DNA of 64,000 nucleotides from Alteribacillus bidgolensis. Lineage in GTDB: Bacteria > Bacillota > Bacilli > Bacillales > Marinococcaceae. Below the pieces are notes generated by a model. The model made no database searches, was not told the DNA's origin, and saw only the letters and a list, made by a program, of their open reading frames with translations. Numbering within the stretch: position 1 is the first letter of the stretch; every line of letters begins with the position of its first letter. The stretch spans positions 2,170,001-2,234,000 of the forward strand of contig NZ_KZ614149.1 of the NCBI RefSeq assembly GCF_002886255.1. Reading direction: 5' to 3'. The position numbers were made by a program, and so were the translations under genes. Below, in pieces: positions 42,262-51,238 of this stretch.

Positions 42262-42752
42262 GGTGACACCACAATCCTTTTATCATCATCGTCTTCATCA
42301 CCAAACACAACACCATCATGTTTATATGTTTTTAGCCTAAAATGAGTGGTGGTTGAGATGACCGAATCTAATGCTGAAAGTTTTTCGGATACAAAGCTAG
42401 CTATTTCCGACATCGTATTGCCGTCAATGACGACGGATAAATCATAAGCTCCAGAAACTAAATACAGAGCTTTTACTTCCGGAAAACGATAAATTCTTTC
42501 CGCCACTTCATCAAAACCGACACCGCGTTGAGGAGTCACCTTCACATCAATCATTGCTGTCACGCCCTCTCGGTCGTTAACCTTGCTCCAATCAACTACC
42601 GCTGCGTAGCTTAGTATTATTTTTTCTTTTTCTAATTTATTTATGATTGCCTGGACGTCTTCTTCGGATTTATCTACCATTTTAGCAAGGGTGTGAACAT
42701 CCATGCGTCCATTTTCTTCTAGTAAACGTAAAATCTCCAGTTTATCTTCCAC
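42258..42752 (-). CDS. yugG: Lrp/AsnC-family regulator YugG
   Basis: The 164-residue protein has an N-terminal winged helix (KLEILRLLEENGRMDVHTLA, KMVDKSEEDVQAIINKLEKE) and a C-terminal RAM domain (YLVSGAYDLSVVIDG), where amino acids usually bind. An acidic DEDDDDKR tail is present. Start set at GTG 42752, which follows AAAGGAG by eight bases; upstream in-frame codons lie before that site. First gene of the operon with yugH. Confidence 0.87.
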   Translation of the reverse strand: MEDKLEILRLLEENGRMDVHTLAKMVDKSEEDVQAIINKLEKEKIILSYAAVVDWSKVNDREGVTAMIDVKVTPQRGVGFDEVAERIYRFPEVKALYLVSGAYDLSVVIDGNTMSEIASFVSEKLSALDSVISTTTHFRLKTYKHDGVVFGDEDDDDKRIVVSP

Positions 42753-42882
42753 CTTGATGACTCCTTTCCATTGAAAAACCATTACTCTTCTTTTCATTAA
42801 AATAACAAAGTATATATATTTAACGTCTATCTTATCATATTACACTTTACTCTAGGAGTTGTATGGTCAGATTTATAAAAAT

Positions 42883-42936
42883 TTAGAAAAACTCGGCTTG
42901 CCGCCGAATTTATGGTGAAAGCCGATGTCAGCTTAT
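42883..42936 (+). repeat. Dispersed palindromic repeat, left-half copy
   Basis: TTAGAAAAACTCGGCTTGCC through GAAAGCCGATG. Arms CGGCTT and AAGCCG are kept while the inner stem is degraded, and the right half is missing. Confidence 0.8.
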
Positions 42937-42994
42937 TTTTCATTTTGAACAGTGTAAAAAAAGGGAAGAGTATAATGGACAGGAGGGATTAGCT

Positions 42995-43615
42995 TTGGCA
43001 GAAGATCTTCCGCACATTGAAGAAAAAGCAAGTGTCGCGTTGCTAATTATCGATATGATTAACGATATGGAATTTGAGGATAGTGAAAAAATATTTCCAC
43101 AAGCACTTCGGGCAGCAGAAAATATAGCCAATTTAAAAAAAAGGGCTAAACAGCATGACATCCCCGTTATCTATGTCAATGACAACTATGGCCGCTGGCA
43201 GAGTGATTTCAAAGAACTAGTAAACCATTGCAAACAAGATAACGTGAAAGGAAAACCGATAACAGAACTCGTTGAACCTGAGGATGATGATTATTTTGTA
43301 TTAAAACCCCAATTCTCTGCATTTTTTGCAACACCGCTGGATTTGCTGCTTGATTATTTAGAAGTAAAAACGTTAATCATCACCGGTGTAGCAGGTAATA
43401 TGTGTATTCAGTTCACAGCTAATGACGCTTACATGAGACACTACAGATTACTAATTCCATCCGACGGTACAGCTTCTAATCAAAAAAAAGATAATGATCA
43501 AGCGCTGGATTTGATGAGCAATGTGTTGAAAGCGGATGTATCTTCTTCTTCCACCTATGACTTTATTAAAATAATTAAAGAAGCAAGCAATTATTATTCA
43601 CAAAAAAGAGGCTGA
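42995..43615 (+). CDS. Isochorismatase-family cysteine hydrolase
   Basis: The 206-residue protein has the triad positions of the family: Asp in LLIIDMINDM near residue 20, Lys in FVLKPQFSAF near 104 and Cys in VAGNMCIQFTANDA near 141. That layout fits nicotinamidase-like amidohydrolases, but the substrate is not evident. It starts at TTG, eight bases after GGAGGG. A hairpin follows at the stop codon. Confidence 0.82.
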   Translation: MAEDLPHIEEKASVALLIIDMINDMEFEDSEKIFPQALRAAENIANLKKRAKQHDIPVIYVNDNYGRWQSDFKELVNHCKQDNVKGKPITELVEPEDDDYFVLKPQFSAFFATPLDLLLDYLEVKTLIITGVAGNMCIQFTANDAYMRHYRLLIPSDGTASNQKKDNDQALDLMSNVLKADVSSSSTYDFIKIIKEASNYYSQKRG

Positions 43616-43629
43616 CATATATCAGCCTC
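43608..43629 (+). terminator. Hairpin at the end of the isochorismatase-like gene
   Basis: GAGGCTGA (43608–43615) pairs perfectly with TCAGCCTC (43622–43629). There is no T run; the second repeat element begins at once. Confidence 0.5.
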
Positions 43630-43894
43630 GGGGCTGTCCCATAAGTCAGTTCTCAGCAAACGCAACTGGAATACACTCGCTTTCACCCTCAGGGTACAAG
43701 TGCGACATCTACTCAAACTCTCTTTGATCGTTCTCGTAGTGTCTTCTTTGCCGCGGGCGACGGCTCAGCCTCCTCGCGATCAAAAAACGCTCACTGCGGG
43801 GCCTTTACACTGTCCCTTTTCCCGCAGGAGTCTTGCATATTCTAGTTGCTTAGTTGATTTTCATACCCTAAACTAACCTTTTGGGACAGCCTCG
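43629..43894 (-). mobile_element. GC-rich repeat element A with terminal inverted repeats
   Basis: GGGGCTGTCCCATAAG at the left end and CTTTTGGGACAGCC at the right end form imperfect inverted repeats around about 235 bases with no gene. The core, read on the minus strand, contains GACTCCTGCGGGA, CCCCGCAG, GAGGAGGC and GCGGCAAAGAAGACACTACG, all shared with the element at 54034–54256. This looks like a non-autonomous mobile or structured repeat. Confidence 0.7.
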
Positions 43895-43905
43895 TGTTTT
43901 TTATA

Positions 43906-43977
43906 CTTTAGTAAAATTTGTATTTGCTAAAGGATCAAAGAATATTGCCATGTGGATTTGGCGGCAAGCTATTTTAA
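43906..43977 (-). repeat. Dispersed palindromic repeat, inverted short variant
   Basis: CTTTAGTAAAATTTGTATTT then GCTAAAGGATCAAAG and GATTTGGCGGCAAGC match the repeat on the minus strand. About 20 bases of the middle are missing, as in the copy at 52550. It reaches the 3' end of luxS. Confidence 0.75.
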
Positions 43978-44444
43978 AAAACTTCTTTTAACGCATTTTT
44001 ATCTTGTTCTAACCAGTATTTCATCCATTTCTTCGCGCCTTCAAGGTTATGAAGTTTCGCTTGCCCGCACTGTTCTTCATTTGCAGCCGGTACTTCTTCT
44101 AGGTCTAAAGAATAATTCATGGTTTTTTCAAGAACATCAATTAATTCTTCAATTTTAGGCTCTCCGTTCATGATTAAATAAAATCCGGTTTGACAACCCA
44201 TAGGCGAAAGATCAATCACTTCAAAATGGTCGTATTCTTCAGCGAACCGGCGGATATTTAATGCTAACAAGTGCTCTAAAGTATGAATTACCGGAGGTTG
44301 AAGATTTTGTTTATTTGGCTGGCAAAAACGAATATCAAATTTATTAACGACACCGTCAGATCCAACTCTTTGAACTCCTGCGTGCCGAACATACGGGGCT
44401 TTCACAATGGTATGGTCTAACTCAAAACTTTCTACGCGAGCCAT
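43974..44444 (-). CDS. luxS: S-ribosylhomocysteine lyase, AI-2 synthesis
   Basis: The 156-residue enzyme has the zinc motif HTLEHLL (H-x-x-E-H) near residue 54 and the third ligand in PMGCQTGF near 84. It splits S-ribosylhomocysteine into homocysteine and DPD, the precursor of autoinducer-2, and recycles methyl groups after SAM use. ATG 44444 follows AAGGAG by about eight bases; the longer upstream frame is ignored. The stop codon abuts a dispersed repeat. Confidence 0.96.
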   Translation of the reverse strand: MARVESFELDHTIVKAPYVRHAGVQRVGSDGVVNKFDIRFCQPNKQNLQPPVIHTLEHLLALNIRRFAEEYDHFEVIDLSPMGCQTGFYLIMNGEPKIEELIDVLEKTMNYSLDLEEVPAANEEQCGQAKLHNLEGAKKWMKYWLEQDKNALKEVF

Positions 44445-44520
44445 TTTAACACTCCTTTTTTTATAACTCTTAGTATGATCATACAACGAGCGTGCTTCAT
44501 TTGGCAATGAAGATGTATTT

Positions 44521-45249
44521 TTATAACTGTTTTTGTGCTAATACCACATTGTCTGTAAAAATGCCATCCACCCTTGCTCCTTGTATTTTCTTAATTTTTT
44601 CAGCACTGTTTACAGTCCACACGTTCACTTCGTATCCATGTTTATGCATACGATCGACAAAGGATTTGTTCGCCAAGCGATAATGAGGGCAAATGGCATC
44701 TGCTTTCGCTTGTTTTAAACGATTCTCGGGATAAAAGTCTTTCCAGTAAGAAAACTTTTTAGAGGACGAGCTAAATAAGGATTTACCAACAATTAAAGCC
44801 GTTTGAAATGTTTCATTCATACTTTTTATTTTTTTAATGACTTCATCTTCAAAAGAAGAAAACAATATATCATGTATCGGATATGAAGCAGGCAGTCTAG
44901 ATATAACCCGCTCTTCTAATCCATGCTCCTTTAGTTCAAGATTTAGCGGAATGACTCCTTCGCAAAGATGCAGGACTTCTGTTAATAGCGGCGGGCGCCA
45001 TCCTTCTTTTGCTTCTGTATTCTTTTTCCAGTTTTCATAAGTTATCTCTTTTAGCATGATCCCATTCCAATCTGGGTTATGCGCACATACCAATTTTCCA
45101 TCCTTTGTTTGTCTTACATCTGTTTCAATCATATCAGCTTGCATGTCAATAGCGTGTTGAAATGCATCTATTGTATTTTCTTTAATACTTTCAGTCGTTG
45201 CTCCGCGGTGAGAAATAATTTGTAAACGCGTTGATGATGATAAGCTCAT
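44521..45249 (-). CDS. Glycerophosphodiester phosphodiesterase
   Basis: The 242-residue protein has the GDPD signature: SHRGATTESIKENTIDAF near residue 13, IETDVRQTKDGKLVCAHN near 40 and LNLELKE near 100, providing the metal-binding Glu/Asp/His set. The C-terminal VNVWTVNSAEKIKKI is typical. No signal peptide, so probably cytoplasmic. The ATG lies only two to three bases after AGGAG, which is unusually close. Single gene upstream of luxS. Confidence 0.86.
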   Translation of the reverse strand: MSLSSSTRLQIISHRGATTESIKENTIDAFQHAIDMQADMIETDVRQTKDGKLVCAHNPDWNGIMLKEITYENWKKNTEAKEGWRPPLLTEVLHLCEGVIPLNLELKEHGLEERVISRLPASYPIHDILFSSFEDEVIKKIKSMNETFQTALIVGKSLFSSSSKKFSYWKDFYPENRLKQAKADAICPHYRLANKSFVDRMHKHGYEVNVWTVNSAEKIKKIQGARVDGIFTDNVVLAQKQL

Positions 45250-45452
45250 TGCTCCTGCATGCCTCCGTTTGCCGTTCTTTTCTCTTTTTATGTCTTCGTA
45301 TTCATTATACGTTTCCCTTTTAGGTATTCCAAATTAAGAACATAAAAGTTTCCTCCTTCTAATAGGCCTTTTCAGCGTTCCCTAATTATTTTATACTATT
45401 TAGAATATCGAAACATTTAGGATGATGACTTATTTCTACTGAAAACAGAAAT

Positions 45453-46676
45453 TTGCTGATTATGTGGATTGCTAACTTTCTAGTAGCAGCAAGCGCAACC
45501 ATGGTACTTCCATTTATCTCCTTATATATTGAAACGTTTGGTAATTTCTCCGATGCATACGTCCAGCGCTGGGCTGGCTATATTTTTGGGATCACCTTTT
45601 TAGTAGCCTTTTTTGCAGCGCCTTTATGGGGAAAAATTGGGGACCGTTATGGTCGTAAAATCATTTTAATTCTGACTGGGTACGGAATCGCAGTATGTAT
45701 TTTATGTATGGGATTTGCTCAATCTGTTGAAGGTTTATTTGTCATAAGATTGCTGATGGGTATCGTAACAGGGTTTATTCCTACTGCAACGGCTCTTATT
45801 TCTGCTCAAAGTGCCAAAAAAAATGCAGGAGACAAACTCGGAACATTGCAGACAGGTACTGTTTCCGGTGGATTACTTGGTCCAGTTCTTGGGGGTCTGC
45901 TTGCAGATACAACCGGTTATTTTCTTACGTTTATCATAACGTCAGGCGTAATTACTGCAGCTGCTACACTTGTATGGATCGGATTAAAAGAAGTCGTTTA
46001 CACTGATAAAAACGAAACTACTCAAACTTTTTCAAGTAAAGAAATAATATTATTTATCTGTAAACGTCCAGTACTCCTATTGGTTATTGGAATGTCCATG
46101 ATTATTCAAACAGCCAATTTCAGTATTCAACCTTTACTTGCTCTGTATGTTAACAACCTGCATCATTCTGAAAATATTGCTTTTCTGGCAGGGGTGGCTT
46201 TTTCCGTTACAGGGCTTGGAAATTTGGTCGCGACAAGAAAATGGGGTCGTTTCGGCGATCGGGTTGGTCATGAAAAAATAATAGTAGTACTTCTGGTTCT
46301 TTCAGCATGTTTCTTTATTCCTCAAGCATTTGTTACTAGTATTTGGCAATTAATTATTCTTCGTTTTTTATTTGGTATGCAGATTGGTGGATTAATTCCT
46401 TGTATGACCGCCTATATACGGCAGATCTGTCCGATTTCGATGCAAGGAGAAGTTTTAGGTTATCACATCAGTTTTCGCTTTCTTGGAAATGTCTTTGGTC
46501 CCATCATAGGTGGTATAATAGCAGGAATGCTTAATATATCATTTGTTTTTGTCCTTTCGGGAAGCCTTTTTATCATAAGCGCATGTATTTTATGGATTGT
46601 ACTTCAAAGAGAACGACAATCTTCGCACCACCTAACGAAAGAAGATAACGTAAAACACCATACTACTTTGGATTAA
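45453..46676 (+). CDS. Major facilitator superfamily transporter (MdtG/drug-efflux type), start uncertain
   Basis: About 407 residues with 12 spans and the MFS motif A GKIGDRYGRKIIL after the second span, repeated as GRFGDRVGHEK after the eighth. The IANFLVAASATMVLPFISLY start is like the MdtG/YkuC type of drug exporter. The TTG at 45453 has no ribosome site, and two in-frame TGA codons lie just upstream. The native start may be lost or non-standard. All spans are present. Confidence 0.8.
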   Translation: MLIMWIANFLVAASATMVLPFISLYIETFGNFSDAYVQRWAGYIFGITFLVAFFAAPLWGKIGDRYGRKIILILTGYGIAVCILCMGFAQSVEGLFVIRLLMGIVTGFIPTATALISAQSAKKNAGDKLGTLQTGTVSGGLLGPVLGGLLADTTGYFLTFIITSGVITAAATLVWIGLKEVVYTDKNETTQTFSSKEIILFICKRPVLLLVIGMSMIIQTANFSIQPLLALYVNNLHHSENIAFLAGVAFSVTGLGNLVATRKWGRFGDRVGHEKIIVVLLVLSACFFIPQAFVTSIWQLIILRFLFGMQIGGLIPCMTAYIRQICPISMQGEVLGYHISFRFLGNVFGPIIGGIIAGMLNISFVFVLSGSLFIISACILWIVLQRERQSSHHLTKEDNVKHHTTLD

Positions 46677-46680
46677 ATCT

Positions 46681-46735
46681 TTACGTTAACCTTAATTAAA
46701 AATAAGTTGACATAATTACCCTTTTCCTTTAATAT
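46681..46735 (+). promoter_or_regulatory. bioY promoter with BirA-like operator
   Basis: TTGACA (46707–46712) and TAATAT (46730–46735) are 17 bases apart. GTTAAC (46685–46690) and GTTGAC (46706–46711), separated by 15 bases, match the layout of BirA half sites (about TTGTTAAC, 15, GTTAACAA). They overlap the −35. Biotin-bound BirA would repress bioY. Match is moderate, by eye. Confidence 0.5.
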
Positions 46736-46737
46736 GG

Positions 46738-46824
46738 TTAGAAAAACCCGACTTGCCGCCAAGTCCTTATGGCGGAAGTCGTAGTTTTACTTATACTTTG
46801 ATCCAAAGTTAAACTTTTCTAAAG
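46738..46824 (+). repeat. Dispersed palindromic repeat, near-complete copy in the bioY leader
   Basis: Runs from TTAGAAAAACCCGACTT to CTTTTCTAAAG. Stem arms GACTTGCCGCCA and TGGCGGAAGTC pair almost perfectly. It begins only three bases after the −10 of the predicted bioY promoter. Confidence 0.92.
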
Positions 46825-46858
46825 GTATAAAAAAGTATATCCACATAAAAAGGCAGGG

Positions 46859-47446
46859 ATGTTTGTGAAGTTAAAACCTCTTGATATAGTTTCCGCTGCT
46901 CTGTTTGCTGCTTTAATGGGAATAGGAGCTAACATTACCGCTTATTTAGTGATTGGCGGCGTGCCCATTACTCTGCAGCCCATTATTGCGATGATAGCAG
47001 GTGCTCTTCTTGGCAGCAGATTAGGAGCTTTATCCATGATCATTTACATGCTGATCGGCTTAGTAGGAATACCTGTATTCGCTGAATTTTCAGGAGGATT
47101 TCGAGCACTCGTCAGTCCAACATTCGGCTTTATTTTATCTTTTATTTTAACCGCATTTGTAACAGGAAAAATAATAGAAAGAAAGCAGAACCCTTCTATG
47201 GCAGTGTTTTTTATAGCTGCATTTACTGGATTAGTTATTAATTATTTGTTAGGTACAAATTATATGTACTATGCGTATCTTTGGATTGCTGAAGCTCCAG
47301 ATGGCTTTTCCTACTCGATGGTTTGGGCATGGATGATTCTCCCTCTTATCAAAGACATCATTTTCACTGCGTTAGCAGCAGCTTCTGTGCCGAAGCTTCA
47401 ACGGTTACTAAACAAAAGGTTAAAACCCTTTCAGCGAACTGCTTAA
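46859..47446 (+). CDS. bioY: BioY biotin transporter S-component
   Basis: The 195-residue membrane protein has about six spans and the BioY features ALFAALMGIGANITAYL, PITLQPIIAMIAGALLGSRL (ITLQ.. binding loop) and GGFRALVSPTFGFILSF. It captures biotin and works with the shared ECF ATPases and EcfT, or alone. ATG 46859 and GTG 46865 are both possible starts after AAAGGCAGGG. A strong bidirectional terminator follows. Confidence 0.92.
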   Translation: MFVKLKPLDIVSAALFAALMGIGANITAYLVIGGVPITLQPIIAMIAGALLGSRLGALSMIIYMLIGLVGIPVFAEFSGGFRALVSPTFGFILSFILTAFVTGKIIERKQNPSMAVFFIAAFTGLVINYLLGTNYMYYAYLWIAEAPDGFSYSMVWAWMILPLIKDIIFTALAAASVPKLQRLLNKRLKPFQRTA

Positions 47447-47530
47447 ATATTTAGCAAAGTGGAAAAAACTCCGAACAGCAGCGCCTGGTGAGTTCAAAAA
47501 CGCAATAACTTTACTTTCTTGCCTATTGAA

Positions 47531-47560
47531 AAAGGAACCCCATTTATCGGGGTTCCTTTT
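47531..47560. terminator. Bidirectional terminator between bioY and the TRAP operon
   Basis: AAAGGAACCCC (47531–47541) pairs perfectly with GGGGTTCCTTT (47549–47559), with T or A runs on both sides. Confidence 0.93.
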
Positions 47561-47566
47561 GCACGT

Positions 47567-48658
47567 TTATTCTCCTTCTAGTTCTTCAATTTCAGATTCT
47601 AATTTATCCAGAATCTCTCCTGCTTGATCTCCAGCATTTTCTTTGTAGAAATCACGTTGTGGAATCGCAAGTTCACGGAATGCATCACGCTGTTCTTCCG
47701 TTAGTTTAGTAACTTCTGTTGGATTTTCTTCGTTCTCTTCAATTTCAGATAACAATTCGTTGTTAAGGTCATCCTGTAGTTCAAAACCAACATCACGCAT
47801 TTCTTCTACTGTTTCATCGATGATTTCTTTAATGTCATCTGGCAGATCATTATAGAAAGATGGATTAACTGTTGTCATCGCCACATAAGTATTGTGGTTG
47901 GAAATCGTCATATAATCCTGCACTTCATGGAAAGATGCATCAGCAATAAAGAAAATTGGATTTTCTTGCCCATCTACCGTGCCAGTCTGAAGTCCAGAGT
48001 AAAGCTCTCCCCAGCTCATTACGGAAGGGTCCGCACCATAAGCTTTATAGGATTTCTGGATCAAAGGAGAATCCTGCGTTCTCATTTTGAAACCTTCAAA
48101 ATCTGCAGGTTCAGTCAACTCTCTATTACCTGTCCATTGCATCGCACCTTCTGTCCAGAAAGAAAGCGGCTTAATATTGTTTTCTTCATAAAGAGCAGCC
48201 AAATCTTCGTTTAGTGCTTCACTTGTATTTAATAATTCATGAGTTACTTCTTGGTCATCTGGCAGCAAAAACTGCAGTGCAAAAATTTGGCCTTCTTCAA
48301 CCATCGTACCTGTAAAACCTGGGGAAACGATCGCAAATTCAACAGCACCGCTCTGCAGCTGCTCTACTTGGTCTACCTCACTTCCAAGTCCGCCAAATTC
48401 ATACACATCCATTGTAATCTGCCCGTCTGATTTTTCTTCAAGGCGCTTTGCAAATTCTTCTGCATATTCATATTGAACTTGTCCATCATTTTCTTCCGTT
48501 ACAAAACGCCATTGGTATGTTTCTCCATTTCCTTCTGCAGATTCCCCGTTATCGGTGTCTCCGCCTCCGTCATCAGATTCTCCTCCGCCGCAAGCAGCCA
48601 GCATTAATGATGATAGAAGAGCTGTGCTGACCAGCCATCTAAATTTGTTTTTTTTCAT
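47567..48658 (-). CDS. dctP: TRAP transporter substrate-binding lipoprotein (DctP family)
   Basis: The 363-residue protein has a lipoprotein signal ending LMLAAC and an acidic GGGESDDGGGDTDNGE linker, then the DctP fold with WRFVTEENDGQ, the GFKMRTQDSP arginine segment that binds a substrate carboxylate, and SWGELYSGLQTGTVDGQENP. Ligand is probably a C4-dicarboxylate or sugar acid. Last gene of the dctQ–dctM–dctP operon. Confidence 0.9.
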   Translation of the reverse strand: MKKNKFRWLVSTALLSSLMLAACGGGESDDGGGDTDNGESAEGNGETYQWRFVTEENDGQVQYEYAEEFAKRLEEKSDGQITMDVYEFGGLGSEVDQVEQLQSGAVEFAIVSPGFTGTMVEEGQIFALQFLLPDDQEVTHELLNTSEALNEDLAALYEENNIKPLSFWTEGAMQWTGNRELTEPADFEGFKMRTQDSPLIQKSYKAYGADPSVMSWGELYSGLQTGTVDGQENPIFFIADASFHEVQDYMTISNHNTYVAMTTVNPSFYNDLPDDIKEIIDETVEEMRDVGFELQDDLNNELLSEIEENEENPTEVTKLTEEQRDAFRELAIPQRDFYKENAGDQAGEILDKLESEIEELEGE

Positions 48659-48722
48659 TGTTACATTACCCCCTTAAATTTTCTTAAATCTATCTCAATC
48701 CTGCTTAAAGCTGTTTTTTAAT

Positions 48723-49988
48723 TTATAGCAGGAAAAGAGAAATCTGTGGAAACATAATAAGCAGTACACATACTATAATCATCATGACAATAAATGGCGG
48801 TGTCCCTCGTATCGTGTCCAAGTATGATCGGTTGAACACCGCACTGGCTGTAAATATATCTACACCAAAAGGCGGTGTCGCTGATCCTAGAGCAGCTTGG
48901 AACGTCACAATAACGCCAAGATGAACAGGGTCAATACCAGCCTGCTGTGCTGCAGGTGCAAATATTGGTGTTAAAATTAATATAACAACGATTGGATCTA
49001 CAAACATGCACCCTATAAAAAAGAATATAGAAACAATAATCAATACATAAATTGGCCCCGGATCTCCCGATAAAAATACTTCTGAGATCATTTGGGGAAT
49101 CCTTGCAAATTGAATAATATAAGCAAATGCCTGGCCTCCAGCTACGAGAATAAAGACAGCTGAAGTGACAAGACCAGTTGAAAGTGCTATCTTTGGTATT
49201 TTTTTAATGCTGAATGATCTGAAAATTACTAGTTCGAGCAATAACGCGTATAAAACGGAAATCCCTGCAGCTTCTGTCGGAGTAAAAAATCCTGTATAAA
49301 TCCCTCCGATAATAATGACCGGAAACATAAGAGGAAATAGTGCTTTCCATGTAAAACGAAACCGTTCCGACCATGTTGCCTTCTCCGCTAATGGGATGTT
49401 AAACAACCGCGCATGTATATATGCGTACACAGCAAAAAACAAAAATATTAATACACCAGGACCGATTCCTGCGATAAACAAGTCTCCAATAGAAGTATTG
49501 GATATAATACCGTAAATAATCATCCCGATACTTGGTGGAACTAAAAGCGCCACATCACTTGAATTAATAATAAAAGCGATAGCCGTAGAATCTTTATAAC
49601 CAACTTTTAAAAGTCTTTCCCGCATTGGCTTCCCGATAGCTACAACTGTACCTTGTGTCGAACCGGAAATAGACCCAAACAATGTACAAGCTGCAGCGGT
49701 AGTGATCGCATACCCTCCGCGCAGGTGTCCTACAAATGAACCTACAAAATCAAGCAGCCGATTGGAAGTTCTGCCCACGGACATAATATCTGCTGCAAAA
49801 ATAAACAGCGGTACAGCTAACAGCGCATAATTTGATATTCCTTCGAGCATCTGCTGTACCATAAAAAATGGTTCTAGATTTGGAAAGTAAATAAGTACAA
49901 CGACCAATGGCGCCAGAGTTAATGGAATCATCATTGGAAAACCTAAAAGTAAAAAGACAACCATAATAAGTAAGAGCGTTGTCACCAT
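48723..49988 (-). CDS. dctM: TRAP transporter large permease (DctM family)
   Basis: The 421-residue membrane protein has about 12 spans and the DctM hallmarks GRTSNRLLDFVGSFVGHLRG, AAACTLFGSISGSTQGTVVA, VPPSIGMIIYG and TPTEAAGISVLYA. It carries out Na+-driven substrate translocation. It lies 32 bases after dctQ and 64 bases before dctP. Confidence 0.93.
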   Translation of the reverse strand: MVTTLLLIMVVFLLLGFPMMIPLTLAPLVVVLIYFPNLEPFFMVQQMLEGISNYALLAVPLFIFAADIMSVGRTSNRLLDFVGSFVGHLRGGYAITTAAACTLFGSISGSTQGTVVAIGKPMRERLLKVGYKDSTAIAFIINSSDVALLVPPSIGMIIYGIISNTSIGDLFIAGIGPGVLIFLFFAVYAYIHARLFNIPLAEKATWSERFRFTWKALFPLMFPVIIIGGIYTGFFTPTEAAGISVLYALLLELVIFRSFSIKKIPKIALSTGLVTSAVFILVAGGQAFAYIIQFARIPQMISEVFLSGDPGPIYVLIIVSIFFFIGCMFVDPIVVILILTPIFAPAAQQAGIDPVHLGVIVTFQAALGSATPPFGVDIFTASAVFNRSYLDTIRGTPPFIVMMIIVCVLLIMFPQISLFLL

Positions 49989-50020
49989 TTGCTTTTCCCC
50001 GCCATTCTACAATAGAAATT

Positions 50021-50581
50021 TTATATTGAACCAGATTGTTCTATATCTTCTTCGTTATCGTAATCTTTTCTTTCAGCTGCAAGATAAACATCTTTATTTT
50101 TCACGTTCACCCAGAAATTTCGGAAAAATTGCATCGCTCCTAATACAAATCCTATCGGCGCCCACATGATCATCAAATAATATGGTAAGCGTAATGCCGA
50201 TGTTACACGATTTGCATCAATGACCGATTGTACATATCCATAAGAATAATAAGCAAAAACAAGCATGATTAACCCTGTTGTTAAGGGTATGAGAAGAGCA
50301 AGTGTTTTCCGCAGCTTAAAAGGCACATTATCAAATATGGCTGACATACTAATATGCCGGCCTTTCCGTGCAACGTAACTAATCCCCATGAATGTTGCCA
50401 TAAATAGTGCCAGCTGGCTGATCTCTTCTGCAAAAGCCCAGCTTCTTCCTGCAAAATTCCGGCTGATGGCATTTCCTGCAACCATTACAGTAATCGTAAT
50501 AATAGAAAAACTCAAAATAAATTCTTCAAGTCTTCTTAATAGGTTATCTAACCACTTTACCATTTTCATGTTAATCAGCAT
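50021..50581 (-). CDS. dctQ: TRAP transporter small permease (DctQ family)
   Basis: The 186-residue protein has four spans and the DctQ features FAGRSWAFAEEISQLALFMA and GISYVARKGRHISMSAIFD. It pairs with DctM. The ATG at 50581 or the one at 50569 may be used; neither has a strong ribosome site. First gene of the TRAP operon. The charged tail (KDYDNEEDIEQSGSI) is cytoplasmic. Confidence 0.88.
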   Translation of the reverse strand: MLINMKMVKWLDNLLRRLEEFILSFSIITITVMVAGNAISRNFAGRSWAFAEEISQLALFMATFMGISYVARKGRHISMSAIFDNVPFKLRKTLALLIPLTTGLIMLVFAYYSYGYVQSVIDANRVTSALRLPYYLMIMWAPIGFVLGAMQFFRNFWVNVKNKDVYLAAERKDYDNEEDIEQSGSI

Positions 50582-51238
50582 CCATTCTAACGTTTAGGTG
50601 GTTTTTTCATTATACTTATTTTTCGAAAAATATTTAGGAAAGCTCGGCATAGCGCCGTGTTAAGGAAACAGCCTGAAAACGCCGTATCCTTCGGCAGCGG
50701 AGGCATTAATACGTCCAGTACACTGACTGCCGTTTCTTATAACATTACATTTTTTTAACATACAGCAACATTTTTCATCATAACCGAAAGGACTTTTACT
50801 GTTCAAATTGCATAAACAATCATATCTGTTTAAATTTCACTGATAATGAACTTGAGCATGGAAGAGAACACTATATCTGTAGCATATCTGTAACAATACA
50901 CCCCCTTGGTAATTATTTCTTTTAGTTCTATTGTACTTCTTTCCAATAAACACATAGTTCTAAAAGAGTAATACAGTAATACATCAAGGAAGGTGTACAG
51001 TTTGTCAGCGAAATCGGAAAACGGTAGCTTGTTTTTCTGTGATATAATTAGATTAAAATAAAAAAACAACAATATAGTAATTGTCTAAAATATCCGAAAA
51101 CTCAGGGTATATATCAGTATAACAGCAGTTGGAAAATTATAAAAGAGGCAGTTCTTCAAAACTAGTATTTGAAATAATAAATAATGAAAAATTTTCTTAC
51201 TTATATAAAGTATATATATCGAAAGGACGTTCTAATAA
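50582..51238. other. Intergenic region with yuiD promoter and a repeat fragment
   Basis: The 650 bases hold no convincing gene. A degraded repeat end is at 50632–50656. An extended −10 promoter TGATATAAT (51040–51048) points at yuiD. An 80-codon minus-strand frame at 50830–51072 starts at TTG without a ribosome site and overlaps this promoter, so I reject it. Confidence 0.6.
50632..50656 (+). repeat. Dispersed palindromic repeat, degraded left end
   Basis: TTTAGGAAAGCTCGGCATAG followed by CGCCG resembles the left end and first arm of the repeat. The rest is absent. Confidence 0.4.

Noticed and set aside
50830..51072. 80-codon minus-strand reading frame upstream of yuiD
   Set aside because: TTG start with no ribosome site, no recognisable features, and it overlaps the extended −10 promoter of yuiD.
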